Positions 37,301 to 51,936 of a stretch of 64,000 nucleotides of DNA are shown here, in pieces. Below the pieces are notes generated by a model that was not told the DNA's origin, ran no database searches, and worked only from the letters and a program-made list of their open reading frames with translations. Both the position numbers and the translations under genes were made by a program. The DNA comes from Phallusia mammillata (lineage: Eukaryota > Chordata > Ascidiacea > Phlebobranchia > Ascidiidae): positions 62,001 to 126,000 of the forward strand of contig QLIY01000097.1 in the NCBI GenBank assembly GCA_003260075.1, given 5' to 3'. Within the stretch, counting starts at the first letter, position 1; every line of letters starts with the position of its first letter.

Positions 37301-40300
37301 TAGATGCGGGCTGCTAAATGTATTTGCACAAGAACTCGCAAGCTTGCCAACTTCTGTGCAATAACACATTTGTTTTAAGCCTTTTTTTGAAAAAAACTGC
37401 ACCAATCAGCCTATTGATTGTTTGTTATCTAAATGTATTCATATTGGATTGTTGTGATAATTACTTACCATGTAACCTTTGGGTCCAATCTCACCATCTA
37501 GTCCAGGTTCTCCAGGAAAACCCTAAACATAACAATAAGGCTTGCAAATTATCCAACACTTTTAACGTCCATTCAAATACATTGAACACAACAAGAACAG
37601 TAACGCTATTTGTAACCTACCGGAGGTCCCCGATTTCCCCGTTGTCCCTTGTTTCCCATTACTCCACGATTTCCTTGCTCTCCGCGGTATCCGACCTTTC
37701 CTTTGGCTCCAGGTTTTCCGACGTCTCCCTTAATAACCAAACACCGACACATAACAAAATTACATCTACTCCCCAAATTATCCTTCAAGTAGATGTTAGA
37801 TGTAACAACCCGACACAAGTAAATGACTGATTTAGTGCAATTGTGTCGCTGTGTTTTCTTTTGCCAAGCGAAATAAACTCAACTCAATCCGCACAGACTT
37901 ACTTTTTGTCCTTTAGGGCCCTTTTCTCCAGGTTTTCCCGTTTTTCCATGTTGTCCCTGAAATTTATTACCAAAAACTGTTAGTTTGGATGGCGCCTTTA
38001 ACGTACCTTTTTAATGTGGAAAGGAAATAAATACAAGATCACACAAAATCACAGCGTAACACACCTGAAATCCCTGTGTGCCTTGCATACCGATCGTACC
38101 TTGTAGTCCTAAATCTCCCTGCAACCGCAATCAATGTTGAAAAATGAGAGAGTAATCTTACGGGCAAAAAATTAGCCCAACATTGTACGTTAGTCTTATC
38201 CAGTGTCTATGAACATTAAAACTTGTTCGTTGCACATGTTGTAAATGCTAAAGCTTTATATGTTAGGTAAAGTTTGCATATAACTTGCAGCTAATTCTAG
38301 GCAAATTTAGATAAAATTACAGATTTAATGTATTTATCAAACTTTGCTTTAGAATAGGCTGGAGAATGGACAAACTTTTAATACATGTGTAAAAATAATT
38401 GCATACTAACCATGTCCCCTTGCTTTCCTTTCATTCCTACTAAGCCTTTATCCCCAGCTTCACCTTTCCTTCCGTATGGTCCCACTGCCCCTTCCAATCC
38501 CTGAAACCCCACAATACCGCGAATGCCAGGTTTGCCTTGGAGGCCTTGCGGTCCAACCGGTCCTGTGTCACCCTGAAACGAAGATAATATTATACAACAC
38601 TTATTTTGAACAAATACTGTTAACACCTACCTTTGGGCCTTGCTCGCCTCGGCTTCCGTACAATCCTTTGTGACCATAAGGTCCCTGAATAATAATAATA
38701 AAGTAATTATTCAGGCAAAGATGTGCAACAATTAAACACAGTCATTTTATACTTTGTTATACTTCAATAATTACACAAGATGGTTTTTGTTGACTGACTG
38801 ACAATCAAATAAATATATTTCAAATTCTTAACAAAACCATTTTACCTGCAGACCTTGGTCACCAGGTACTCCTCTTATTCCCATTGGACCCGGTTTGCCC
38901 TTGAAATGAAGGTGGAATTTGTTTTATAACATCACATATAAGCAATGACCTCATAACTTACTTGGTCTCCCTCCAGACCCATGTCACCGTCTTCACCATT
39001 TTCCCCTTTCGTTCCCTGTGTTAAGGCAGATAACATTGCATAAGTTCCAAAATAAAGTTAAATGTCTTGTCTTTATTAAAAAACATGGCACGCCAAAAAC
39101 AAATTTACCTGAGCTCCAGGTTCCCCTGTGTTTCCGGGTTTTCCCCTTGCCCCTGGGGGTCCATCCTCCCCTCTTCGGCCCCTTCGTCCAAGTTCACCCT
39201 AAGTAATAAAGTAGTGCAATGTTAACATCATTGTTGCCAATACTCGGCATTCAAGGTCTATGTTACCTTTATTCCATCAGCACCTTTCGCTCCAAGCTCA
39301 CCGATTGTACCCATCACTCCCTACGTCAAAGTGATATAACAGATTTAATTATAGAAGCCTTGTAAATGTTTCTTAAAGCTAAGAAGGGAGATCATTAACC
39401 ATAAAGATCACATACACATAAAGGGGGGGGGGGCCAAGCTCACCGACTGTACCCATCACTCCCTACGTCAAAGGTATATAACAGATTTAATTATAGAAGC
39501 ATTGTAAATCTTTATAAAAGCTAAGAAGGGAGATCATTAACCATAAAGATCACATACACATAAAATAGTATTTTACCTTAAGCCCAGGAAGGCCTTGGAC
39601 TCCTTGTACACCAGCAGAACCAACTGGACCCTAAAGTTGTTGACAAATAATTGAAAATTTTCACAACATCAAGCATAACATATCAATTTACAACACGCAA
39701 CAAGCGACCAACCTGTTTTCCCGGCTTTCCTTGCGGTCCTCGAGGGCCTGGCATACCCGGATGTCCCTAAAAGAACAACAAAAATCAGAGAACGGATGAA
39801 ACCAGCAATAAACATGTCAGTACAAAACATACCCTTGGACCAGGTGATCCTGGGGGGGGGGTGGATGTCCCTAGAAGAACAAAAAAATCAGAGAACGGAT
39901 GAAACTAGCAATAAACATGTCAGTACAAAACATACCCTTGGACCAGGTGATCCTGGCGGGCCGCGCCGACCTTTCACTCCACGCAAACCCTGTGCGAAAA
40001 ATGTCAAAGAAAAAAATCAAATGCATGTTCAACCCGCAGGTAAACGTGAAACAAATCGCTACAATGTATCTAGCGTAGGTTTGTCAGGTCTAGTGATAAA
40101 GAAGAAAAAGAGAAAAGTTGTTTTATCCTAAAATATATATGTCTGAAAATCAATTATCTTCTTTATAAGATTTCATCTTACACACATAGTGACAAAGTAA
40201 GATATCAAAGGATTTTGGTTGAAAAGCAAATCCATACCTCAGGTCCTTCGATTCCAGGATAACCCTTGTCACCGGAGAGACCTTCAATGCCCTGCAGGAT

Positions 40301-43300
40301 GAAGTTATAATTAAAAATTGTCCTTAACATCAGTTATAAAGTGGCAACATTTCACTTACTTCTTGTCCAAGCGCACCAGGCTTTCCTCTGTCTCCCTTTT
40401 CTCCCTAAAACATTTTCAAGGATTTTGAAACAGTGATTTGGTCTAATCACGGTGTTATATGTAATACTTGTCACAATTTAATTCAATGCAATTTCCATGT
40501 ACCTACCGAAACACCATCCACTCCAACAGGACCCGGTAAACCTCTTGGGCCTGCAAATCCCTTTGAAACAAAATCAATAAAACAGTTAGTGAACAGTATA
40601 CTTGCTTTCTAAATAAAGGTATTAAATCTGTAAAAGTAAGAGAGATTGGAAAACACTGTTTAGACATAAACTCATTTTTGTTCGATAATATCCATTCTCT
40701 GAAACATGACGTAAAAATGACAGTGACTTACTATCAATCCTTTGCTGCCTTTCGGTCCTGTATCACCGATATCACCCTAAACAATTCAAGTCAAATTTTA
40801 AAGCTCTCAAACACAACAGATAAAAATAGAAGCTTACAGTTTCTCCTTTCAATCCAGGTGGACCATCAATTCCTTTCTGCCCAGTCGCACCCTAAACAAG
40901 CATTGAACCGTTCGGCATCGCAAAGCTACAATGTTCCGCATATGACATATGGAATATACTTACTTTTTCTCCGTCTGTTCCTGGGAGTCCTTTTTTGCCC
41001 TGGTGTCCAGGTAGACCCTGATAAACACAAGATTAAACTACATACATTAACAAATTTGTGCACGTAAATGCAACAGACAGTTTCGGTTTAATCTAGAATT
41101 ACGCTTTTGCATACTCTAAGAAGAGATCTAAGAACGAATTGCGATTAATCGCACATTTCTTATTACGGCAGGGGGGGGGGTGCATACTTAATCTCAATTT
41201 GAAGCCAAAAAAATTGAGATCTAAGAACGAATTGCGATTAATCGCACATTTCTTATTACGGCATAATGTAGCCTAACATTAGTTAACAATATATTCCAGT
41301 TTATTGCACATTTCATGAAAAAAGTTGGAAAAATTAGGTAGGTTGTTAACCAGGATTATCTGTAAATGGATTTTAAAAAGTCAAAATAGAGTTAACCTCT
41401 AATTAGTAAATGGTAGAAAATCGAACGTACTCACTGGTGGGCCGGGTTTTCCAACATCACCACTTAAACCTTTGTCCCCTTCTGGTCCCTGAGAACAAAG
41501 AAACACAAGTCTCAATCTCAATGTAAAATAACTGGAAGCAGCATTGAAAGCAAACAGTACGTTAGGGTTATTAAAGACGTCAAACCGTATTGGGCCGGTC
41601 TCCCAAGCATTTCTATATGTTGAAAGCAGAGGCTAGAAAAATCTAGTCTGCAGTGGGAGTGTATATATCTTCATTTGGGGTCACATACAGCTATTTGTCA
41701 TTATGATACGTCACAATACATTCTTACGCCACTTCACTGACGTCACAGTACGCTGGTAATATTTTAAAAATCGCCAAACTCTGGGCACCTACCGTTTTTC
41801 CTTGGCTACCAGATTCACCGAATTCTCCTCGCGTGCCTTCGTCTCCCTGTAAAGAAATAACATTCAAGATACAAACCATTACGTAATCAAAATTCCATGA
41901 GAAACATCAGCTACCTGTGGCCCTTTGTATCCCCGTTCGCCTTTTGGCCCCTGAACTCCCGCTGTGCCCTGCAAACAAACGGGTTTTGAAGTCAACCAAA
42001 GTGTTTAATGTGTTCAGGTGCAATAACAAAAGACACATGAGACGTCACAACTATACTACACCATAAACAAATGACCGTAAAAAATAAACAAATGACCATA
42101 AAAATCAAAAAGGCAAAACACAAGCTCGTGGGTTTGTGATACTTTGAGGGTCAATTTTGACAAAGCAATGTTGCCATATATAGATACATTTCCGTAAATC
42201 AATTAAACGACTTGCGTGGCGTGAAAGCTTGGTTGGTCGTGACTTAAAAATTCCAAACATAATACAGTTTAGTTTTAATATTTGACCTGAGAACTTTATC
42301 AACGAAGACATTATTGATTGTTACTTTTCCAAGGATAGCGAAAAACAAACGTTATGCAAAGTTGGGACAAGGCCACCTTAAAGCATTTTAGGCGAAACGC
42401 AGTTATTGGAATGCAGAGAGCGTTTTCATAATAAGCAAGACTTGAAAGTCACCTTATCACCTTTGATTCCAGGAAGTCCACGTTCTCCATTCCAGCCCTG
42501 CAAATAATGTAATTTCACTAAGATTCAGGAACTGATCTTAAGCAAACAGGCTATTCCCACTACCTAATACGAAGTTTTTAAACAATTTAAACAACCGCAA
42601 CCAATTAATAATTCTGATATCTTTTAAAATATGTAGAAATAAAAATTACCTTCATTTGAGGTCCAGGCGGTCCTCTTATTCCTGGTAGACCGGGGGCTCC
42701 CTATAACAAACAAGAATTTTAAATAACAAATCTCACAGAAAAAAACCCTTCCACTTACCGGTTCACCTGGCAATCCTGGAGGTCCAACACTTCCTATAGG
42801 ACCCTGAATTTAACCAATTAAAACAACATGTCAAAATTATAAAGTCGAATTTTATTACTTTTTTGTGTTCAAATAAGACTTACCGGATTTCCGTCACTTC
42901 CTGGACTTCCATGGACACCAGGATCCCCGCTTATGCCCTAAAATGAAAAGTTCTTATCATAAATGTGGTCAAATACATCAGACAACAGCACAAACTTAAG
43001 ACACGGAATCAAGCATTGTAAAGGTTGACAATACAGTTGAAAATTTATGATTTCTGGGGTAATTAAATAAACTCTTACCGGATACCCAATCTTTCCAGGC
43101 TCTCCACGATCGCCCATTAATCCCTGAAATAAAAATCACTTTCAGTACTTTTACTTACGTTGCAGAGCAGTTTTATTCACATGTCTTACCATTGGTCCAA
43201 CGTATCCCATTTCGCCAGTGGTACCCGGTAAACCTTTGCTCCCCTACTTTTCCGGTATTTCCTGGCAATCCCCGGTCCCCAGTTAAACCTGGAAGCCCCT

Positions 43301-46300
43301 GTAAAAAATGCATTCAGGTCGTGTGCTGTTGGCGATGAAGANTCTTACATCTATTCCTCTTAATCCGCGTCTTCCAGGACGACCTCGTGGACCCTGAAGA
43401 AAAAAAGGTAAATTTACGTTGTAACATACACTGGTGTTTATACTTCTATTTTGAGTATCAAGTTGGATTAAGCTGTACAATAGGGACACGCGAATCAGAA
43501 GCCTTGTTTCATTCGATTTCACAAAATATGCCTTTAAACAAGGGTTTTAAAACTTTTGCTGAGTTACCCATTAGCATGTTGTTTTGGAACTATCGTTTTA
43601 AACCGAAACCTTATATTTGTGTGATTATTTAAAGGTGTACAGCAATCGTAGTACGTGAAGTACTTGTAGGCAGGGGCGTTAACAATTTACATATGTCAGA
43701 CATCGCCTAAATATATACTGCACCTGCCTGCCGGAAACACCGTCTTCTCCGGGTGGTCCCACTAATCCAGGTAAACCCTACAAGTAATAGTTATTTTTTA
43801 CTACAGGCATTGATGGTGATGTAAAAGTAAACTGTCACTTATGACTCGTCCGTACGAGCTAACAAATGCTCTGCTTTAGTTATTACATCTGCTCGCTTTG
43901 TTTCGCAAAATAAAAAAAAGTCAGATTATACGTCAAACAAGCTAATAATAAAAAAAATATGTCTATTAGACTTGAAAGTTTTGTTACAATATTATACTTT
44001 CGGGGGGGGGGAGCTTATGACTCGTCCGTACGAGCTAACAAATGCTCTGCTCTAGTTATTACATCTGCTCGCTTTGTTTCGCAAAATAAAATAAAAGTCA
44101 GATTATACGTCAAACAAGCTAATAATAATAAAATATGTCTATTAGACTTGAAAGTTTTGTTACAATATTATACTTTCAACAAGCAACAACGAAACACATG
44201 AAACGTTAACTCACCACCAAACCAGGAGGCCCGGGCCAGCCAGGCATTCCTTCATCTCCCTAAACAAAAATGTAGAAACTCATTGACATAACTCAGGCTC
44301 CAAAGACCACTTTTTTGTTATATTTCTTCACTTATTTGTAAAACTTCTTACCTTAACACCATTTTCTCCTGGTTCACCATCTGCACCAGGTTCCCCGATA
44401 TGACCCTGCGAATGTTTAGGCAATGAAATGTTTTTTGTGTGATAGCTACACAAGGAAACTTAGCGTTTTGATACTTAACTAGAAGGGTGGCTTAGCACAT
44501 TTTACTATAGCATATACACTACAACCTATTCTGCAAACTGTAATATATTCTCTATATTTATTTATATTGGGTCCTATATTAGCCAACATTTTTTATAATC
44601 TTGATTTGTTTCTGCAGGCAGAAACTCATGGGTCCCCAAAACCGCAAAGTTGTAAACAGACAACCATAAGAAACGGNATCTCCCTAAACAAAAATGTAGA
44701 AACTCATTGACATAACTCAGGCTCCAAAGACCACTTTTTTGTTATATTTCTTCACTTATTTGTAAAACTTCTTACCTTAACACCATTTTCTCCTGGTTCA
44801 CCATCTGCACCAGGTTCCCCGATATGACCCTGCGAATGTTTAGGCAATGAAATGTTTTTTGTGTGATAGCTACACAAGGAAACTTAGCGTTTTGATACTT
44901 AATTAACAGTAACATTAAGAGACAGTAGGTGTATTTTCATGTCTTTCGGAAATTACGTTACCTTTATTCCTTTGGGTCCATGTGGTCCAATCATTGTTAT
45001 AGCCTGGTCACCATCGGGTCCACGAGGGCCAGGCGGACCAGAAGTACCAGTTCGACCTTGGTAGCCTTTAGGACCCTACACACAAAAAAAACGAAACCAT
45101 GGTTACACAAAAAATTAGGTTTATTTCATTTTTTGAGAACTGGTCGACAATAAAAACACAACCTGATGACTTGCATTTTCATGCAGTGGTCTTTGGTATT
45201 ACGATTTATTTCGTTAATAGCAACTTCGACTTGCCAAGGGTTACTTGCGATTAATCGAAGTTTTATCTTAACTAATCACAAGCTACAGTTTAGGATTCAG
45301 TGTACTTATAATTAGAGTTACCATCAACCTACCATTAAACCATCTTCCCCATTCAGTCCAGGGTAGCCAGGAGGACCGGGTGCACCCTGAAACAACACCA
45401 ATTTTAAATAGTTTCATAAAAACGCAATACCACACCAAACAGAACAGAAATAGGAAAAGACAATGCAAAATATGAAGGTATTTCTTACCGGTGGTCCGCG
45501 GTCACCTGGGGGTCCCAACACAGAACACGTGTATAAGTCATCTGTGCGGTTTAGTGGACAGACCCTCATATCTATTGAACTACCGTTGATGAGGCCTAAA
45601 AGCTGCTGGTCGGTAAGAAACACATGGACCCTGTCAAGGAGGTTTGGTTATCACTAATGCTTGCAAAATCTAATAGCTGTAGAACTTCACTATTGCCAGC
45701 AAAACAAATCTCTAATACATACGAAGTCCCTAATGTAAACAGATTGTGCAGCATATCTCTTTGAAATTAATTTGTTGCGACTATTGTACTTAAGAGGCGC
45801 GTTGTTTTCTAACAAAAAAATTTAAGTACGCTGATCTCCCACAAAAGAAACGCTTACTTTAAGATCTCCTGTTTAGGTTGCGGTATTGATACTGATGAAT
45901 TGCGCTGCTCCGCGGTAGTGACGTCATTCATCGGGGACGTCACCATCGATGACGTCACACTTTCTTTTGTCAAAGCCGCGTCATCGGCAGAACGTGACGT
46001 CCTCAAAAGAATGGGGGTAACAGTTTGATGTGCATTGTCTACATGGACTTCTATCGTGCCATTTCGGTGGGTCATGTCTGGCAATGACGTAACAGACTCC
46101 TTAGAGTCACGTGACGTTGCATAGGGTCGAGAAGTTTCATCACTAGTTGGCGCCGTGGCCGATTTTTCTAATTTGGACAGTGGTTGTAAAGTCGAGATGT
46201 TCAGGTAAATTTCGTTCGGTGGAATGCTGATTTGATTCGATGTTGGCACAGGTGTTTGTGACGTCACAGTTCGCGGCCGGTAACCATTGGCAACGCGCGA

Positions 46301-49300
46301 AGCCACGAAGTCGGTTCGTGCTGCTTCAGCGCGCCAAAGGACCTTGCGGAGGAACGTACGAGTGGTTCCGATTGAAGAGGTATCTGTTGCGCTTGAGGTG
46401 ATTGGTCGATTTGAACGCGTGGCGTATGCTGATTGGCTGGGATATGCTGAAGTGGGCAGGGGCGCCACCCCTCGGTTGGCACTGATCTGTGTTTTGTCGC
46501 TAGTTGGCGCCAAGGTGCTGTAAGCGTCTGTTATTGCGGAATTGTTGGTGACAGCAGCGTCTGTGGAGAGTGGCACCGCACTGGCGTCTTGCGGCAGAGC
46601 AGGCGCCATCAGATCGGTGCTGTTTCGCTTCAAGTTAATCGGAGATGAGGTGGTTTCTCGCTTGAAAGATTCTGTTGCTGAGTTTTTCTTTTGCTTCTGG
46701 CGATTTTCAAGCATCTCCTTCACAAAAATCGCAATTAACCAAATGTTAAAGTCACGTGTTTTGTACTTACCTAACACACGATTCCTGAAGCATGCAAATC
46801 GTGTTTAAAAGAGTTAAAAAATTGAGAACAGAAATGGGTATTACAATAATTAATAGGAAATGTTGTTTTGTCAAATGCTGACCTCATTACTCGAAAAAAC
46901 ATGAAAATGTAAACCAAATATATTTCTTTATTGAAGTGAAGACGACTTTGATTTAAACACATCGAAATGAATTCTCGCACTTTTGTGACAAAGCTTATGG
47001 TGATGTGACAACGGATGCAAGGCAACTTACTTGATGTGACGAATCTCCTGGTAAATCGGGATAAGAGCATGTTTTCCACGTGTGTGCGCAAAAATCCTGC
47101 GCATCAGCTTCTCCGCGTGGGGGGGGGGGATTGAAGTGAAGACGACTTTGATTTATTTTAAACACATCGAAATGAATTCTCGCACTTTTGTTATAATGCT
47201 TATGGTGATGTGACAACGGATGCAATGCAACTTACTTGATGTGATGAATCTCCTGGTAAATCGGGATAAGAGCAAGTTTTCCACGTGTGTGCGCAAAAAT
47301 CCTGCGCATCAGCTTCTCCGCGTCGCGCTCTTAACTCACATAGAATGCCCTGAAACATAACAAACATGATCTCAATTACCTTTTGCACAGTGATATATCA
47401 CTGATAATAGCATGAGCATTTTGGGGGGGGGGGTTTTTTTTTTCAAACCTAAACCTATAAAGTTGTATTTTTCAGCATAATAGGTTTCTTTCAAAAATAC
47501 GTAGTCTAAGCCTAAGGAATTTCAACGAGCAATAAAAAAACTGTTAACAAAATCAAAATATTGCCCAATAAATAGTTAGAAATCAGCATCTATTCGCTAT
47601 TATGTTTGTGCAGTTTAAGGGAATTACTTGAACTGCAAACTGCATTCGTTTTCGTCTGTCTAGAATCGATAGTATGTAGACAGGCTTCCTTCGTTCCCTG
47701 AGAGCTTTATATGATAAATACAAGGTTAGGGTCTGGGCTTTGTCCGGGGGGGGGGTCTTTTCCACTGTAAGGGATGTATTGCGCCTAAGCCTTTGTAAAT
47801 ATAATTGTAGATCCAAAATGTACCTCAAACGAACGGCTTTTCTTTCGGGGCTTCCCCAAAACAAGATACGTCACCCCTGGCTTGATCACGTGACGCAGAC
47901 GGAGCGCGGAAAAGCGTCGAACCGTGACAGGTGAGCTGCAGGAAGAGATGAGAGCAACGAATCCGTCGGACAGAACCAAGACAAGTCTGACTGGATCGGT
48001 GATTCCCCTCACGCTGGAAGGGTCAACCGGGTTCGATGGATTTGAAAGCCGAAATTTACGCCGCCGTTTGCGGGACTTGATTATAAGGTACTTTGAAGAA
48101 ATCTGCAGAGCAACAAAATGTAATTACTGTTACAAATAGTTAGATCACGTTTTTGGAAATATTAAATTTTATGATCAGAAATTTAAAGTTGTTTTTTTTT
48201 CAAACCTAAACCTATAAAGTTGTATTTTTCAGCATAATAAGTTTCTTTCAAAAATAAGTGGTCTAAGCCTAAGGAATTTCAATGAGCAACAAAAAACTGT
48301 CAACAAAATCAAAATATTGCCCAATAATTAGTTAGAAATCAGCATCTATTCGTTATTTTGTTTGCGCAGTTTAAGGAAATTACCTGAACTGCAAACTGCA
48401 TTCGTTTTCGCCTGTCTAGAATCGATAGTAAGTAGACAGGCTTCCTTCGTTCTCTGAGAGCTTTATATGATAAATACAAGGTTAGGGTCTGGGCTTTGTC
48501 CGGTCTGACACCTCCTGATGCCGCCACGTCGCCTCCAAAACTAAACTCGTCGGGGTCGAGCACTTGCGAGATGGGCTGAAATACGTAAAAGCAAAAGCAT
48601 TTTAATTGGTAAAATTCGTTTTGTTTGTGCGCATCTGGGGAATACGATGTTACGTTTACAACACCCGCTGCAAAAATAAATTGTTACATGTCAAATTTCA
48701 AATAAATGGCGTTTTCTACAAAAACAACATTAAAAGTTTCAAATTGTAAAAGTTTCTCGACATTTTGCTCGGTTTAAACTTTATTGGTTTCTTTATAGCA
48801 GAACGAGATGTTTTAGTGTGGAGTGTATCCACCAGCAAAAAGCTTATTTTTCAAACTAACGGGTCGTTTTTCTATTGATCTTCACAAAATACTAATTTTG
48901 TGGGGGGGGGGCTTTCTTTATAGCAGAACGAGATGTTTTAGTGTGGAGTATCCACCAGCAAAAAGCTTATTTTTCTAACTAACGGGTCGTTTTTCTATTG
49001 ATCTTCACAAAATACTAATTTTGTTCAACTGAACTTATGCTCCAAGACAAGAGTTTTATGTTTGCTTTTTATTTTTGATCTTAATGTCTCAAAAAAATGC
49101 TGTCACCCACCGAGACAAAATGCCGAGGTGACACTTGGCAAAACATCAAATAAAGTTTATGGTTTGTTAGATATAATATGTCGTCCTGTGATGATATATT
49201 TTGTCGGTCGTTTTGAAACTGACACCAAACAGGGATTACATCATATAACACTTACCCTTATCAGGTTACGGAAGCCTGGAGGGAGGAAAACAGATTGATT

Positions 49301-51896
49301 GACCGAATATGCGCTGCGCTGGAAGAACTGCAAAGGTGACAACTGAAGACGTTGAATGATGTCTGAATCTGTGAACACTTTAATGTTCATGTTACGATTT
49401 AGTCATATATAATTTAGTCATATAGTTTGTAGTTTTGCACAAAAAATATTTAAGAAATCTGTATTTCGGCTGAAACTTTGCAATTACATAATAGATCATA
49501 AAACATTCGAAAATAAGGGGGGGGGGATGATAAAATATGAGGTTGGTGACAACAAGAACTGTGACAACACTTTGGAAAGCTTTTGTGTCTCGATTTTTGA
49601 ACACTTTAATGTTCATGTTACAATTTAGTTGTAGTTTTGCACAAAAAATATTTAAGAAATCTGTATTTCTGCTGAAACTTTGCAATTACATAATAGATCA
49701 TAAAACATTCGAAAATAATCAGACCCAATGTATTTCAGACACAATGCAAACACGAACGAATCGACCAAAACAAATCACTATTTCATTAAACATGTTTGAA
49801 ACAGTCTTTAGCAAACACGTGACAAACCTTTTCAATTTCAAGTTGCAAAGCCATTGAACAGATCATTTTTGTCACCACTTGCGTTACCAACGAAATATAA
49901 ACTTAACTCAAACCCACTCTATCTATCCCGACTATTGAATTGGGCTGACTAAATTCTGCATCACATTCAGCGATATATATAACGATTCAAGTGAGTTCGC
50001 AACTTGGCTCCACTTTTAGCACAGGGTGTATATACCGCAAAAAGTCTGCATATCGTCAGGAGGTTGGATCCAGAAACTTCCAATACTGGGCCAGGCCGAG
50101 AAATGCATGACGTCATTATCGGCGAGGTACTATTCCACATGCGGGTGAGGTTTAATGGGAAACAGTTCAAAACTTTGTACTTTTTGCATTCAATCCTTAC
50201 ATCATACTAAATTAAAATTAAACTAGGAATAAATCATACATTTTTAATTCCTGTTACGACTGGTAACAGTCACTTTGACAACCAGATCGGTACGATAACT
50301 GTTAAATTTAAGATACAAGCTATGTCTATTTAAACAAATTTTTATAACTTATTGGTCCAAACTCTAAAGGTTCTACTGTCAGGCTTTCAAAGAATGTGAC
50401 TTATGACGTTCGTGTATTTTTTCGAAACTTGTTCACAATAATTTAATTATGCCAAAAGGATGGCAGCAGTTCTTTTTATATGTATCTGTGTATGCGGATG
50501 GCTGGTGACCTCCTTAGTTATTTCGTCGTTTGCCGGTTGCCTGCTCAATTTACAACACCTACACGACTTATATGTATATATGCAATTGTAAAAAATATGA
50601 CGTGGTATAAAAGAACTATATGCAAGTTTAACAACGAATTATTGGATGTAGTATCCTAACTGGGGGGGGGGTTCATACTAAATTAAAATTAAACTAGGAA
50701 CAAATCATACATTTTTAATTCCTGTTACGACTGGTGACAGTCACTTTAAAAACCAGACTGGTACGATAACTGTTAAATTCAAAATACAAGCTATGTCTTT
50801 GATACACAAGACACGGACTTAAATAGTAGCTTTAGTATAAAACAAATTGCCAGCGAAGTTGAATAAAACGTATTCATTTTATTGAACAGACGTTTCGACA
50901 AAAACATCATCAGCGCGTTTAAACGCGCTTGTTTTCTCGCTTTTACTTTATATATATTCAACTTCGCTGGCAATTTGTTTTAGACTAAAGCAAGTTATGT
51001 CTATTTAAATAATTTTTTATATTGGTCCAAACTCTAAAGGTTCTACTGTCGGGCTTTTGAAGAATGTGACTTATGACGTTCGTGTATTTTTTCGAAATTT
51101 TTCACAATAATTTAATTATCTTAAAAGGATGGCAGCATTTCTTTTGCTTTTTATATGTATCTGTGTACTTGGGTAGCTGACCCGGTGACCTCCTTAGTTA
51201 TTTCGTCGTTTGCTAGTTGCCTGCTCAATTTACAACATCTACACGGCTTATATATATATGCAACTGTAAAAAATATGATGTGGCATAAAATAACTATATG
51301 CAAGTTTAACAACGAATTATTGGATGTAGTATCCTAACTTAGGTTTTAAAACGTTTATGGGTTTTGAACATCGTTCCAAAAGCACATCAGATTTTCTAGG
51401 TAAACGAACACCCCAGTAAATAACAACATCAGAATAAACAGTTTTCAGTCCCAACTTGTTTCTAAACTAAACAATTCCTTGTAAAGCGTGACTCAACTAA
51501 TTATCCTGATGTACTCATTTGAGAGAATCGCAGCCGGTTTCCTACACAGTTCAAACTAGCACAGTTTAAATATGCCAACGACATTCCTAGATCTGAATTT
51601 GGCCTGTTCTGTTTACAATCTCAAGGTATACAAGTTGTTCCTTAAACGCTTGGTAGCAATGCACAATTAGCAGGTCCATGACATGACATGTAACGCAACT
51701 GCGCATTCGCGCCACCCAGCAGATATAAATAACAAAACTTAAGGCCGCAAGACGACGCTCGCAAGTAGAAAGTCAAAACGCGGCGCAGGTTTTATTCTAT
51801 AAAACTCTTATATTCAATCTCTTTGCTATTAGGGTTTTAACCATCTTAGTTTAACCAAAAAATGTTAATTTTAACCAATCACAACACACACTTTTA

Positions 51897-51936
<40 letters not shown>

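Noticed and set aside
46287..46808. Plus-strand frames over the collagen variable region
   Set aside because: Shadows of the 286-codon minus-strand exon, which alone fits the splice phases.
47583..47745. Second TSPN exon like 48384-48575
   Set aside because: Truncated at a ten-G spacer and nearly identical to the complete exon; allelic duplicate.
50885..50915. Fourth hammerhead candidate in the 50830 element (CTGATGA and GTCGAAACGTC, minus strand)
   Set aside because: Core strings are present but stems I and II do not pair.
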